From positions 20,678 through 84,677 of the forward strand of contig DAOOQQ010000015.1 of NCBI GenBank assembly GCA_035388825.1: a DNA stretch of 64,000 bases, in the 5' to 3' direction. The position numbers and the translations under genes are program-made. This DNA is from MWAR01 sp035388825. GTDB taxonomy: Bacteria; Muiribacteriota; Ozemobacteria; Ozemobacterales; Ozemobacteraceae. Each line of letters starts with the position of its first letter. The stretch's first letter is position 1. This document shows, one piece after another, positions 42,222 through 50,305 of the stretch. The notes beneath the pieces were generated by a model that searched no databases, was not told the DNA's origin, and saw nothing but the letters and a program-made list of their open reading frames with translations.

Positions 42222-43445
42222 TCAGCCCGGCGCCGACGAGGAGAACGCGAGGCCGGTTCCCGTCGGACGGCGGCCCCGGAACTGGTCGAACTCGTTCTTG
42301 ATATCGATCAGCGTCGCCTCGGACGAGCCGCTTCCGCCGACGTCGTAGACCTTGCCGCCCGGCACGCCGGCTTTCAGGTAGTAGCTCTTCTGGCCCTTGC
42401 TGTTGCGCTGGACGTCGATCCAGAGGCGCAGATCGGCGATGGGCGCAAGCCGGACCTTGGTGAACGCGAAAAAGCCGCGGGAATACTCGTACAGATACCC
42501 GTCACGCTTGTCGGCCACATACAGGAATTCGACGCTGCGCGAGATATGCACCAGCATGCAGAAGCCCATGAACGCGACCGCCGAGAACTGGTCGGCATAA
42601 AACGGGTGATCGCTGCCGAAATACGCGTTGATCAGCCCGAAGCCGATGCCGTAGAGCACGAAGAACAAGATGGCAAGCCCCTCGGAGCCGCCGGTCACGT
42701 CGAAAATATAGCAGACGGAAGGCAGTTTTTCGATCTGCTCGCGGATCGAGGCCTTCCACGGCACGAACAGGGTCGTGAGAAAATACACGATCGCCGCGCC
42801 GGCCAGCCCGACGGCCATCATCGTGTTCGAGACCAGCGTGCTTCGCGGCACCTCTGAAACGATCACGGGCCGCTTGTGCGCCCCGGCCAGCGAGATCGCC
42901 CCGTCCGGAGCGACACGCGCGACGCCGAAGACATGCACCCGGCGCGGCGCGAAATACGTCACGCCCAGGCGCCGCGACACGGGGCTGTAGCGCATCAGCC
43001 CGTCGCCCGAGCCAAAACCCGTGCGGTGATACGAGTAGGTGAATTCGGGCGACTGGTCGAGCGTCACCTCGCCGGCAGCCGTCCGCACCCGGAACGAGCG
43101 GCGCCCGGAAAGAACCAGGTCGGTGATGGTGTGCGTGCTCTTGCCGCGTTTGACGGTATGGGTGAACCGGGCCTCATACCAGATCGGCTCGCTCACCCCC
43201 AGGCGGTCGCACAGATCACGATCGAAGGCTTGGTCCATGACCAGGGGGGCGAAGGGCACCACATCGCCGGTCAGACAAACATACGCCCCGTCCGCAGGCC
43301 GGTCCGTTTCGGTGGCACTGCGATAGATGCGGGCAAGGCGCAGATTTTCCTGGGCCTGGCCCACAAGGAAATACACGTACCCGGCCTGCAGGAAAAACAG
43401 GATCGCCAGAATCCAGCGAAACCCATCCCGGCGCGTCGTTCGCAT
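42222..43445 (-). CDS. GIDE-like membrane protein, paralogue B
   Basis: The 407-residue protein has the same order of parts as the 34543 gene: helix FRWILAILFFLQAGYVYFLV, a beta domain with RFTHTVKRGKSTHTITDLVL, a helix pair, LFVPWKASIREQIEKLP, two helices, and LVHISRSVEFLYVADKRDGY leading to a PH-like C-terminus. The shared blocks show common descent. As for paralogue A, the middle part resembles the GIDE/MULAN domain, without a RING finger; this is inference. GGATGGTGA precedes the ATG. It converges with the 40114 gene, with only 17 bases between the stops. Confidence 0.62.
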   Translation of the reverse strand: MRTTRRDGFRWILAILFFLQAGYVYFLVGQAQENLRLARIYRSATETDRPADGAYVCLTGDVVPFAPLVMDQAFDRDLCDRLGVSEPIWYEARFTHTVKRGKSTHTITDLVLSGRRSFRVRTAAGEVTLDQSPEFTYSYHRTGFGSGDGLMRYSPVSRRLGVTYFAPRRVHVFGVARVAPDGAISLAGAHKRPVIVSEVPRSTLVSNTMMAVGLAGAAIVYFLTTLFVPWKASIREQIEKLPSVCYIFDVTGGSEGLAILFFVLYGIGFGLINAYFGSDHPFYADQFSAVAFMGFCMLVHISRSVEFLYVADKRDGYLYEYSRGFFAFTKVRLAPIADLRLWIDVQRNSKGQKSYYLKAGVPGGKVYDVGGSGSSEATLIDIKNEFDQFRGRRPTGTGLAFSSSAPG

Positions 43446-43526
43446 CCTCGGTCACCATCCTCATTCGGGAATCGGGAAACCCTCTCCGCCCATTATGCCG
43501 CCCCGCGCCGCCGGTCGCAACCGTGA

Positions 43527-43532
43527 TACACT
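43527..43532 (+). promoter_or_regulatory. Probable -10 box right before the M55 peptidase gene
   Basis: TACACT ends nine bases before the ATG at 43542, so the transcript would have almost no leader. No ribosome site is visible and the -35 is poor. Confidence 0.4.
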
Positions 43533-43541
43533 TTTCCCGTC

Positions 43542-44480
43542 ATGAAGCCGGAAACGACCGCCCCGCACCCGGGTCGCAAGGTGCTGCTGCTCACGGATAT
43601 CGAGGGCAGCTCGGGCTGCTTCGGCCGCGAAGGCTCGCTGCTCGGCACGCCGGAATGGGCCGTCGCCTGCCGGGAGCTGAGCCGCGACGCCGATGCGGTC
43701 GTCCGGGCCCTGTTCGACGCCGGCGCGACGCGGATATGGGTCCAGGATTTTCATCGCACCGGCTTCAACCTGCTCCGGGAGCTGATCGACCGGCGCGCCG
43801 TTCTCCGGCAGGGATACAGGGCCGGCCCCGTGCCCGGCATCGGCGCCCCCCCGCCTGCCGACACCCTGATGATGATCGGTTTCCATGCCGCGTCGGGAAC
43901 CACGGGATTCCTGCCCCACACGCTGACCTCACGCTTCGCCCGGCTGCGGATCGACGGTCGCACCCTGTGCGAGGCCGAACTGTTCGCCGGCGCCCTCGGC
44001 TGTTTTGGTCAACGCGGCATGCGAGCGAGACTGTTTTCCGGCTGTCCCGTCGCCTGCGCCCAGGCTCACGTTGTTCTGGGCGGCATCCGCACCGTTCCGA
44101 TCGACAAGTCCGGCGCCCGGCGCTCGCCGACCGATATCGCAGCCTGGCGGGTCACCCTGGCCCGCACGGCCGCCGAGGCCCTCGACGCCCCCGGGGCGGC
44201 ACTGCCCGGCGGCAACGGTCCCTTCCGGATCGAGATCGAGGCCCGGGGCGGCGAAGACGAAGCCCGCCGCCTCGCGCGCGCCTGGCATCTCGAACGCTCC
44301 GGCGCGACCGTGTCCTTCACCGCATCAGACCGGCTGGATCTATTTCATAAGCTATCCTTTATCGCCTATCTGAAACCCTGGATGAAGCCGGCGCTTCCGC
44401 TGTTCCTGAGGCTCTCGGACATCCGGGGCCGCTCCGCCCTCGACCGGGCCCGCGCATCTCTCCCGGAGCACGGCTCATGA
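43542..44480 (+). CDS. M55 family (DppA-like) D-aminopeptidase
   Basis: The 312-residue protein has the ordered motifs of the DppA family of zinc D-aminopeptidases: LLTDIEGSSGC (Asp and Glu ligands), the WVQDFHRTGFNLL block with a His, GFHAASGTTGFLPHT with two His, and LCEAELFAGALGCFGQ with the Glu. In Bacillus DppA releases D-Ala from D-Ala-containing dipeptides. There is no signal peptide, so it is cytoplasmic and could recycle cell-wall peptides. Its stop overlaps the start of the propeller gene (ATGA). A possible -10 sits directly before it. Activity is likely because the ligand set looks complete. Confidence 0.85.
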   Translation: MKPETTAPHPGRKVLLLTDIEGSSGCFGREGSLLGTPEWAVACRELSRDADAVVRALFDAGATRIWVQDFHRTGFNLLRELIDRRAVLRQGYRAGPVPGIGAPPPADTLMMIGFHAASGTTGFLPHTLTSRFARLRIDGRTLCEAELFAGALGCFGQRGMRARLFSGCPVACAQAHVVLGGIRTVPIDKSGARRSPTDIAAWRVTLARTAAEALDAPGAALPGGNGPFRIEIEARGGEDEARRLARAWHLERSGATVSFTASDRLDLFHKLSFIAYLKPWMKPALPLFLRLSDIRGRSALDRARASLPEHGS

Positions 44481-45541
44481 ATGATCCGGCCGAAGCCCGA
44501 CACCGGGGGACCGGCGGCACTTCCCTCGTGTGGTCGGTTGCCGTTCTCGCGGCGGCCCTGTTCCTTCTCGAGCCCTGGGGAGTTCCGGCACCGGCACCCG
44601 GCTCTCCGCCGGGATGGCTCACACTTGGCCGCGGCAGTCCGTTCCGCGCCCTTCAGATCGAAGGGAATCACCTCTGGGCGGGCGGCCGGGATGGCCTGGT
44701 GGTGGTCGACTGGCGCACCGGCAGCGAACTCCCGCTCCCGTCCGGGACTCCCGGCCTCACCGGGATCGAGACTCTGGCTCTCGATGCCTCGGGCACGCTC
44801 TGGGTCGGGCATGACCTCGGACTCACCGCCCGCACCGGCGGCACCTGGGAGTCACAACCCGGCGGCATCACGCCCGCGAAAGTCCTGTCTCTCTATATCG
44901 CAAGCAATAATACATTGTGGGCCGGGACCTGGGTCGGCGCAGCACGGCGGGATCCCGCCGGCTGGACGTTCCTGACGCCGGACGACGGGCTCCCCCACGA
45001 ACGGATCCGGACGATCTTCGAGGATTCCCGGGGGGGCCTCTGGTTCGGCTCCTACGCGGCTCCGGCCGGCGGTCTCGTCAGAATGGACGACTCGGGCGCG
45101 GCCACCCTGTTCACCCCCCCCGACCGGCTGCCTCATGCCAATGTCGTGGCGATCGCCGAGGACCGGTACCACCGAATCTGGGTCGGCACCGGCTTTTTCG
45201 ACCGGGGTGGCCTGACGCGCATCGAGGGCTGGGCCTCCGGAACGCCGGTCTGCACGACATTCGGCAAATCCGACGGCCTGGCAGGCCAGAAGTGCCGCTC
45301 GATCTTCGAGACGGACGACGGCACCCTGTGGTTCGGCTCGGAAATGGATGGCCTGACGAGGTTCGACGGGGCGAGTTTCACGGTGCTGACCACCCGGGAC
45401 GGCCTCGGCGGCAACGAGGTGATGCAACTGCTCCAAGACCCCGACCGGAACCTCTGGATGGCCACCAGCAACGGAATCACCCGCCTGGCTTCGACGAGCC
45501 CTCGCCTCGGCCCTCCGCTTCCGAGAGACCGCGGGAATTGA
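44477..45541 (+). CDS. Membrane-anchored two-component-regulator-type propeller protein
   Basis: The 354-residue protein has one N-terminal membrane helix (LVWSVAVLAAALFLLEPWGV) and then repeated propeller units with the Reg_prop pattern. Examples are IETLALDASGTLWVGHDLG, IRTIFEDSRGGLWFGSYAA, VVAIAEDRYHRIWVGTGFF and CRSIFETDDGTLWFGSEMDG. Such propellers form the sensor half of hybrid kinases in Bacteroidetes; here no kinase is attached. The blades face the periplasm. It is coupled to the M55 peptidase by an ATGA overlap. Confidence 0.83.
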   Translation: MNDPAEARHRGTGGTSLVWSVAVLAAALFLLEPWGVPAPAPGSPPGWLTLGRGSPFRALQIEGNHLWAGGRDGLVVVDWRTGSELPLPSGTPGLTGIETLALDASGTLWVGHDLGLTARTGGTWESQPGGITPAKVLSLYIASNNTLWAGTWVGAARRDPAGWTFLTPDDGLPHERIRTIFEDSRGGLWFGSYAAPAGGLVRMDDSGAATLFTPPDRLPHANVVAIAEDRYHRIWVGTGFFDRGGLTRIEGWASGTPVCTTFGKSDGLAGQKCRSIFETDDGTLWFGSEMDGLTRFDGASFTVLTTRDGLGGNEVMQLLQDPDRNLWMATSNGITRLASTSPRLGPPLPRDRGN

Positions 45542-45603
45542 TTTCGAGGGGAAAACGCGCTAGGCTGGAGCGAGAAACGTACAACTGTCGCATGAGAGAG
45601 CAG

Positions 45604-47286
45604 ATGCCGATCACCTCCTTCCGGGATCTCGAAAACCGCTACCAGCAGCTTGCCCGGCAGCACGCCCGGGGAAGCATCGACGAGCAGGCCTTCATCGAGG
45701 CCGTCAACGGGCTGCGTCTCACCGACGACGACGGCCGCTGGTGGCAACTCGAAGCCGGAACGGGCCGCTGGCTCTGCTGGAACGGCCAGTCCTGGCAGCC
45801 GGCTTCCCCGCCCGTCACCCCCACGGCAGGTTCCGAAGGGGCACAGGCTCCGGCTGCGGCCGACAGACGTTCTGCGCATTCCAATGCGTCGCGCCGCAGC
45901 CAGGAAAGCCGGGCGCGCAACGACGGAGACCACCCCCAGCCGAAGGTCCAGGCCGGTGCCGTCAGCCTTGCGGCACTCCCGGGCTTGCTCACGATCTCCT
46001 GGACCGCCATCCTGAAGCAGACCGTGCTCGGGATCCCGCTGCGGCTGTTCACGGCCGTGAAGGCGGCCATCGTCGCGTGGTTCGTTCACACGTATCTGAT
46101 GGCCGTTCCCAACGGCGGGTTCCAGGACGGTTCCTGGGCCGGCAAGTTCATCGCCTCGGACGGCTACGCCGATCAGGCCGTGTATTCCTGGGCCGCGGGC
46201 GGCGCATTCCTCTGGTTCGTCTGGTCGAAACTGCGTGCATCCGGCTTCGTCAATGGCATCAGGCAGGCTCTGGCCCTGCCGGCGACCCTCGCCCCGCACT
46301 TCCGGCAGGCCCAGAAGCCGAACTTCGTCGCCCTCGGCGCCGGCGTGGTCATGGGATATTATATCAGCGGATATTTTGCCATGCAGACCCAGCTCGCCGT
46401 CAGTTTCTGGAGTCTGACAACGCTCGGAACGGCATTTCCGATGCTCCTGGCCGGTCCGGTCATGGGCCTCGTCACGGGAGTCACCCGGTTCATTCCGCCC
46501 GACACACTCCCGACCGGAAGCCTCGGTAAGATCGCCTGGCCTTCCGTCATTCAGGTCGGCTGCCTCGGCCTCGCTGCGGGCCTGTTCTCCCAGGCGCGGT
46601 GGGAATGGGCGAGCTTCGTGACCTGGGCGATCCTCCTCGGCTCGGTCGGCGCAATCCTCACCCAGGGCGGCAAGGCAACCCCCGTGTCCCCGCGGATGTC
46701 GATGTTTCTCGGTATCGGACTGACCGCCGTCGCCTGGTGTATCGGGCACGATCAGCCTCTCTGGGCCGATGACGGCGGCTGGTCCGAAGGCATCAACCGG
46801 AACGACCCGCTGCACAAGCAGCTCATCTCCTGGGTCCAGAGCGAAGGGGCGACAGAGACGATGAAACGCGGCATTCCCCCGGCAATCAGCGCGGGAGCGG
46901 GAGCCGCCGCGGTCGACAGCGGCGACAAGGTGACGGTCTACTGTCTCCAGGTGAACACCCACGAGATGTCGGTCTCGTCAGAACAGCCCGGAGAGCTGCT
47001 TGCCGCCGTCTGGAAAAGCGAAAACGGCGGCCCGACGGTCGCGGCCACCGACGCATCCGTCTCGATCACCTCCGACGGCTCCCAATGGCTGACCCTTTCG
47101 AACGCGGGCGGCGGCTGGCGCGTCACCTGTCTGGTGGGCCAGAACGCCTCGGCGCCGTTGCCGGCGGGGCAGGCTCCGGCACCGGCCTGGGTCACGGTGA
47201 CCGGCAGCGGCGGCGGCCAGACCTGCACGGCGAGCGTGTGCGTCACTCCGGGTGACGCGTCGCAGTATGTTCTCGAGGTGTATTGA
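45604..47286 (+). CDS. Multi-helix membrane protein with N-terminal SHOCT-like and C-terminal beta domains
   Basis: The protein has 560 residues from the ATG at 45604 (45592 is an alternative). Residues 8-60 form a short helical domain followed by WWQLEAGTGRWLCWNGQSW, a SHOCT-like plus Trp-rich arrangement seen in many predicted membrane proteins. A Ser/Arg/Gln-rich linker follows. At least seven membrane helices occupy about 125-395 (AAGGAFLWFVWSKL, FVALGAGVVMGYYISGYFAM). The last 130 residues form a beta domain (VTVYCLQVNTHEMS, WLTLSNAGGGWRVTCL). No family name can be given. Thirteen bases separate it from the 47300 gene, and it probably belongs to one unit with the next two genes. Confidence 0.62.
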   Translation: MPITSFRDLENRYQQLARQHARGSIDEQAFIEAVNGLRLTDDDGRWWQLEAGTGRWLCWNGQSWQPASPPVTPTAGSEGAQAPAAADRRSAHSNASRRSQESRARNDGDHPQPKVQAGAVSLAALPGLLTISWTAILKQTVLGIPLRLFTAVKAAIVAWFVHTYLMAVPNGGFQDGSWAGKFIASDGYADQAVYSWAAGGAFLWFVWSKLRASGFVNGIRQALALPATLAPHFRQAQKPNFVALGAGVVMGYYISGYFAMQTQLAVSFWSLTTLGTAFPMLLAGPVMGLVTGVTRFIPPDTLPTGSLGKIAWPSVIQVGCLGLAAGLFSQARWEWASFVTWAILLGSVGAILTQGGKATPVSPRMSMFLGIGLTAVAWCIGHDQPLWADDGGWSEGINRNDPLHKQLISWVQSEGATETMKRGIPPAISAGAGAAAVDSGDKVTVYCLQVNTHEMSVSSEQPGELLAAVWKSENGGPTVAATDASVSITSDGSQWLTLSNAGGGWRVTCLVGQNASAPLPAGQAPAPAWVTVTGSGGGQTCTASVCVTPGDASQYVLEVY

Positions 47287-47299
47287 GGAGCGCAGAGCG

Positions 47300-50200
47300 A
47301 TGGCAAAAGCAGCGGGAAAAACGTTCGATATTGCCTACGATACATCAGCGAAACGCTGGGTATCGGCACGCATGCATATCTGCCTCAAAGCCCTCGACCC
47401 GAAAACCAAACAGTACGAACCCTGCGAGATCGCCAACCTCGGCGTCGCGTCGAGCCCGGAAACCTGGCTCTCGGTCGCCCTCTCCCGGGAAGAGCAGGTG
47501 GTCATCGCCGATGTCTCGGTCACCGACGAGTTCGCCCGGGCTCCGGGAGAGGACAAGTTCGACAAGCCGGTTCCCGTCACCATCGAGGCGTTCACGCCGG
47601 CCGACGCCGAAGGGAAGCAGCAGAAACTCACGGCCGAGTGCGCCGTCCGGATCCAGGCGCCCGGCGTGGCGATGGGCTGGAGCGTCAAGCCCGACGAGTG
47701 CTGGAAGGAAGGCCAGATCTGGCTTCCGGCCGATGCGAAAACCGTCGCGACGGTCTCGGTCTGGGTCGAACAGCCCGATCCCGAGACCGGCCAGGTGTAT
47801 CGCGCCCCCGACGATGCTTACCAGTTCACCTTCCGCACCGACGTGCCGAAGGAACTGCTTGCCTGCACCGACACCGAGAAGAACGAACTGCCCCCCGACA
47901 GCCACTGGCAGAGCCCCAGGGCCCGCGGCGATCTGAAAGAGCCGGCGGCCGGCAGCATCGACGTGTTCGCCTGGAGCACGAAAGGTGCCGGAAAGAAACC
48001 CGACGGCGAACTAAAAATACCAATAAATATATTTTCTCCGGCCGTGAAGCCGGTCGTCACGTTTTCCCCCGAGCTTCCGGCGCTGCCCGGCACGCCCGTC
48101 ACCATCGGCATCGAACTGGTCGAGGAGTCGCGCGGCGAGCCCGTCGCCGACACAGCCGTTTCCCTGTCCTGGACCGGCGCCTCGAAAGGCAAGCCGCTGG
48201 GCGCGATTCCCGAGGAGGGCGGCCGCACCGATGCGAATGGCCGGGTCGAGTTCGTCTACACGCCGCCCGACGAGCTCGTCTACAAGCCGGGCACCCGTCT
48301 GTTCGACGAGATCCAGATCGTTCTCGGGGAAGGCGAGGGCCGTCACCCGCTCGAGAAGCCGATCGTCACGGTCGTCGCCCCGAAGGTGGCCGGGTTCCTC
48401 ACGATGAAGAAAAAGGGCATCCGCGACGAGAAGGATGCCGCCCCCTTCGAGATCGCCCCCGAGCTGCTCAAGGGCCCCGCCATCGAGGGCGCCGTGCTGC
48501 TTCCCTGCGAACTGCCGGAGGAAAAGCCCGTGCATTTCCCGGTCGCGAACGCCGCGATCGCGTTCACCTTCGGCGAGGCGGGCGGGCCCCAGACGACCGT
48601 GAGAAGCGGCACCCAGGGCCTGTTCAAGCTGATTCTCGCCGAGCTGGAAACGGCCTTCCGACAGGCGAAACTCGAGCCGAAACCCGTGAAGCTGCCGACC
48701 GACCCAGAGGCCGGCGACGTGCTGCTGACCGCGCTCCACACCGAGGCCGAGGAAACGATCGCCGGGTATGAGGGCCGGTTCGAGACCGGCCAGATCAATG
48801 CCGATCTGTTCACACCGTCGTTCATGAAGGAGGTGCGCCGGTACCGGCACACCTTCTGCGAGCAGATCGCGAACATGACCGAGGACAAGTACGACTCGGC
48901 CCTGGCAGGCGTCGCGCTCACCGGGGCCGCGCTGGAAGGCTCGTCGCTCTACTTCAAGCGGTTCAAATGCCACGAGGATCTCACCCGCGACCGGTTCGAG
49001 AACTTCCTCAAGAGCCTCATCAACATCGGCCTGAGCGCCGCCAAGGCGACGGACAATCTCAAGAAGCTGGGCGGATGGCTGTCGGAAAAGGGCCAGCGGA
49101 TCGTCCAGTGGCTCGCGAACACCCGGTTCGGGAAGTGGCTCGCCCGCGGCGCCTCGTGGTTCGGCGACCTGGCGAGCCAGTTTCTCGGCCCCGTGAAGAA
49201 CCAGCTCATGCCGTATCTGAAGAAGCTCCAGGACGGGTTCTTCGGCCTGTTCGACAAGCTCGGCAACCTCGGCCGCAGGCTCCGGACGCGCATCGGCGGC
49301 ATGATCGACAGCCTGATGGAAACCGTCACCAGGCTTGCCGACGAGCTCCAGGAGCGCATTTCCGGTTTCCAGTCGAAGCTGTCGGAAGCGGCCTCGCGAT
49401 GGGACGAGCTGAAGGAGTGGGCCGCCAAAGCCGCGAAGGAAGCGGCCGAGGAGGCTCCGGAGTGGATCACGGCCTTCTGGCAGTCGCTCAAGAACGTGTT
49501 CGGCACGGTCATCGAGATCGTCGCCAACCTGCTCTCGAAGCTTGCCGCCATGTGCCGGACGGCCCTGACGTCGGCCTTCGCCTGGCTCTGCCGGGCCGGC
49601 CGCTCGCTCCTGGCGCCGGTGATGGAGAAAATCTCGGAAGCCGGCGAGACGGTGCTCGCGAAGGTGGCCGAGATCATCAAGGTCGATCTGAAGCGGGTTG
49701 CCGACGAGGTCGAGGACTGGAGCGGCAGTTTCACCGACTCGGGCGTGGGCAAGATCATCGACACCGTCATCGGCTCGATCATCGATGCGGTCATGGGGTC
49801 TGATCAGGCCAACGACAACAAGGAAGTGATGATGGACGAGGCCCGGCTGCGGCTGAACCTGTTCGGCCGCGAGCCGACAAAAGTCGTCGGGTTCGTCCAC
49901 CAGACCGCGAAAACGCTGAATGCGCCGAAGGACTGGGAGGCCCGCCGCCACCGGTTCGCCCTCACGGTCGGGGATCTCTCGGCGGATTACGGCGATTACG
50001 AGAAGGCGACCGCGACCATCGACGAGGTGATGGATATCGTGAACACGCTCGTCACGGTCGGCGGCCTCGCGATCATCCTCATCGGCATCGTCGTGACGGG
50101 CGGGGCCGCGAGCGCGGCGGCGGCATATCTGGCCCAGCTCACCGGCAACATCGAAAACGCCTTCACGATCATCAAGGCCGCGATGTGTGATCTGCCGCAG

Positions 50201-50305
50201 GTGTGCGTGGCGCTCGTGCTCACGGTCATGCTCGTGGTGCGGTATGACTGCCTCGTCACCCAGCTCGTCATCGGCCCGCCGGCCACGGGAGGGACGAGCA
50301 CATGA
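47300..50305 (+). CDS. 1001-residue protein with Ig-like, long helical and C-terminal membrane parts
   Basis: The protein starts at an ATG after a GAGGAG site and has no signal peptide. About residues 1-235 are beta-rich. Residues 245-370 resemble a bacterial Ig-like or carboxypeptidase-regulatory fold (PGTPVTIGIELVEESRGEPV, GGRTDANGRVEFVYTPPD). About 570-820 is one long amphipathic helical stretch rich in Trp, Lys and Leu (QRIVQWLANTRFGKWLARGA, AASRWDELKEWAAKAAKE) that looks membrane-active. The C-terminus has two hydrophobic segments (VTVGGLAIILIGIVVTGGAA near 915 and VCVALVLTVMLVVRYDCLV near 968). No family was recognised. The stop overlaps the FHA gene start (ATGA), so the two products are probably partners. 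Confidence 0.6.
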   Translation: MAKAAGKTFDIAYDTSAKRWVSARMHICLKALDPKTKQYEPCEIANLGVASSPETWLSVALSREEQVVIADVSVTDEFARAPGEDKFDKPVPVTIEAFTPADAEGKQQKLTAECAVRIQAPGVAMGWSVKPDECWKEGQIWLPADAKTVATVSVWVEQPDPETGQVYRAPDDAYQFTFRTDVPKELLACTDTEKNELPPDSHWQSPRARGDLKEPAAGSIDVFAWSTKGAGKKPDGELKIPINIFSPAVKPVVTFSPELPALPGTPVTIGIELVEESRGEPVADTAVSLSWTGASKGKPLGAIPEEGGRTDANGRVEFVYTPPDELVYKPGTRLFDEIQIVLGEGEGRHPLEKPIVTVVAPKVAGFLTMKKKGIRDEKDAAPFEIAPELLKGPAIEGAVLLPCELPEEKPVHFPVANAAIAFTFGEAGGPQTTVRSGTQGLFKLILAELETAFRQAKLEPKPVKLPTDPEAGDVLLTALHTEAEETIAGYEGRFETGQINADLFTPSFMKEVRRYRHTFCEQIANMTEDKYDSALAGVALTGAALEGSSLYFKRFKCHEDLTRDRFENFLKSLINIGLSAAKATDNLKKLGGWLSEKGQRIVQWLANTRFGKWLARGASWFGDLASQFLGPVKNQLMPYLKKLQDGFFGLFDKLGNLGRRLRTRIGGMIDSLMETVTRLADELQERISGFQSKLSEAASRWDELKEWAAKAAKEAAEEAPEWITAFWQSLKNVFGTVIEIVANLLSKLAAMCRTALTSAFAWLCRAGRSLLAPVMEKISEAGETVLAKVAEIIKVDLKRVADEVEDWSGSFTDSGVGKIIDTVIGSIIDAVMGSDQANDNKEVMMDEARLRLNLFGREPTKVVGFVHQTAKTLNAPKDWEARRHRFALTVGDLSADYGDYEKATATIDEVMDIVNTLVTVGGLAIILIGIVVTGGAASAAAAYLAQLTGNIENAFTIIKAAMCDLPQVCVALVLTVMLVVRYDCLVTQLVIGPPATGGTST

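Noticed and set aside
45112..45122. C-rich run in the propeller gene and similar C7 runs at 22155 and 43846 as phase-variation sites
   Set aside because: Runs of seven or eight are expected at this GC content, and they do not sit at a promoter spacer or obvious switch point, unlike 29774-29781.
48011..49951. 646-residue minus-strand frame opposite the 1001-residue gene
   Set aside because: The plus-strand gene has a ribosome site and overlaps its neighbour by ATGA; the minus frame shows no motif or start signal.
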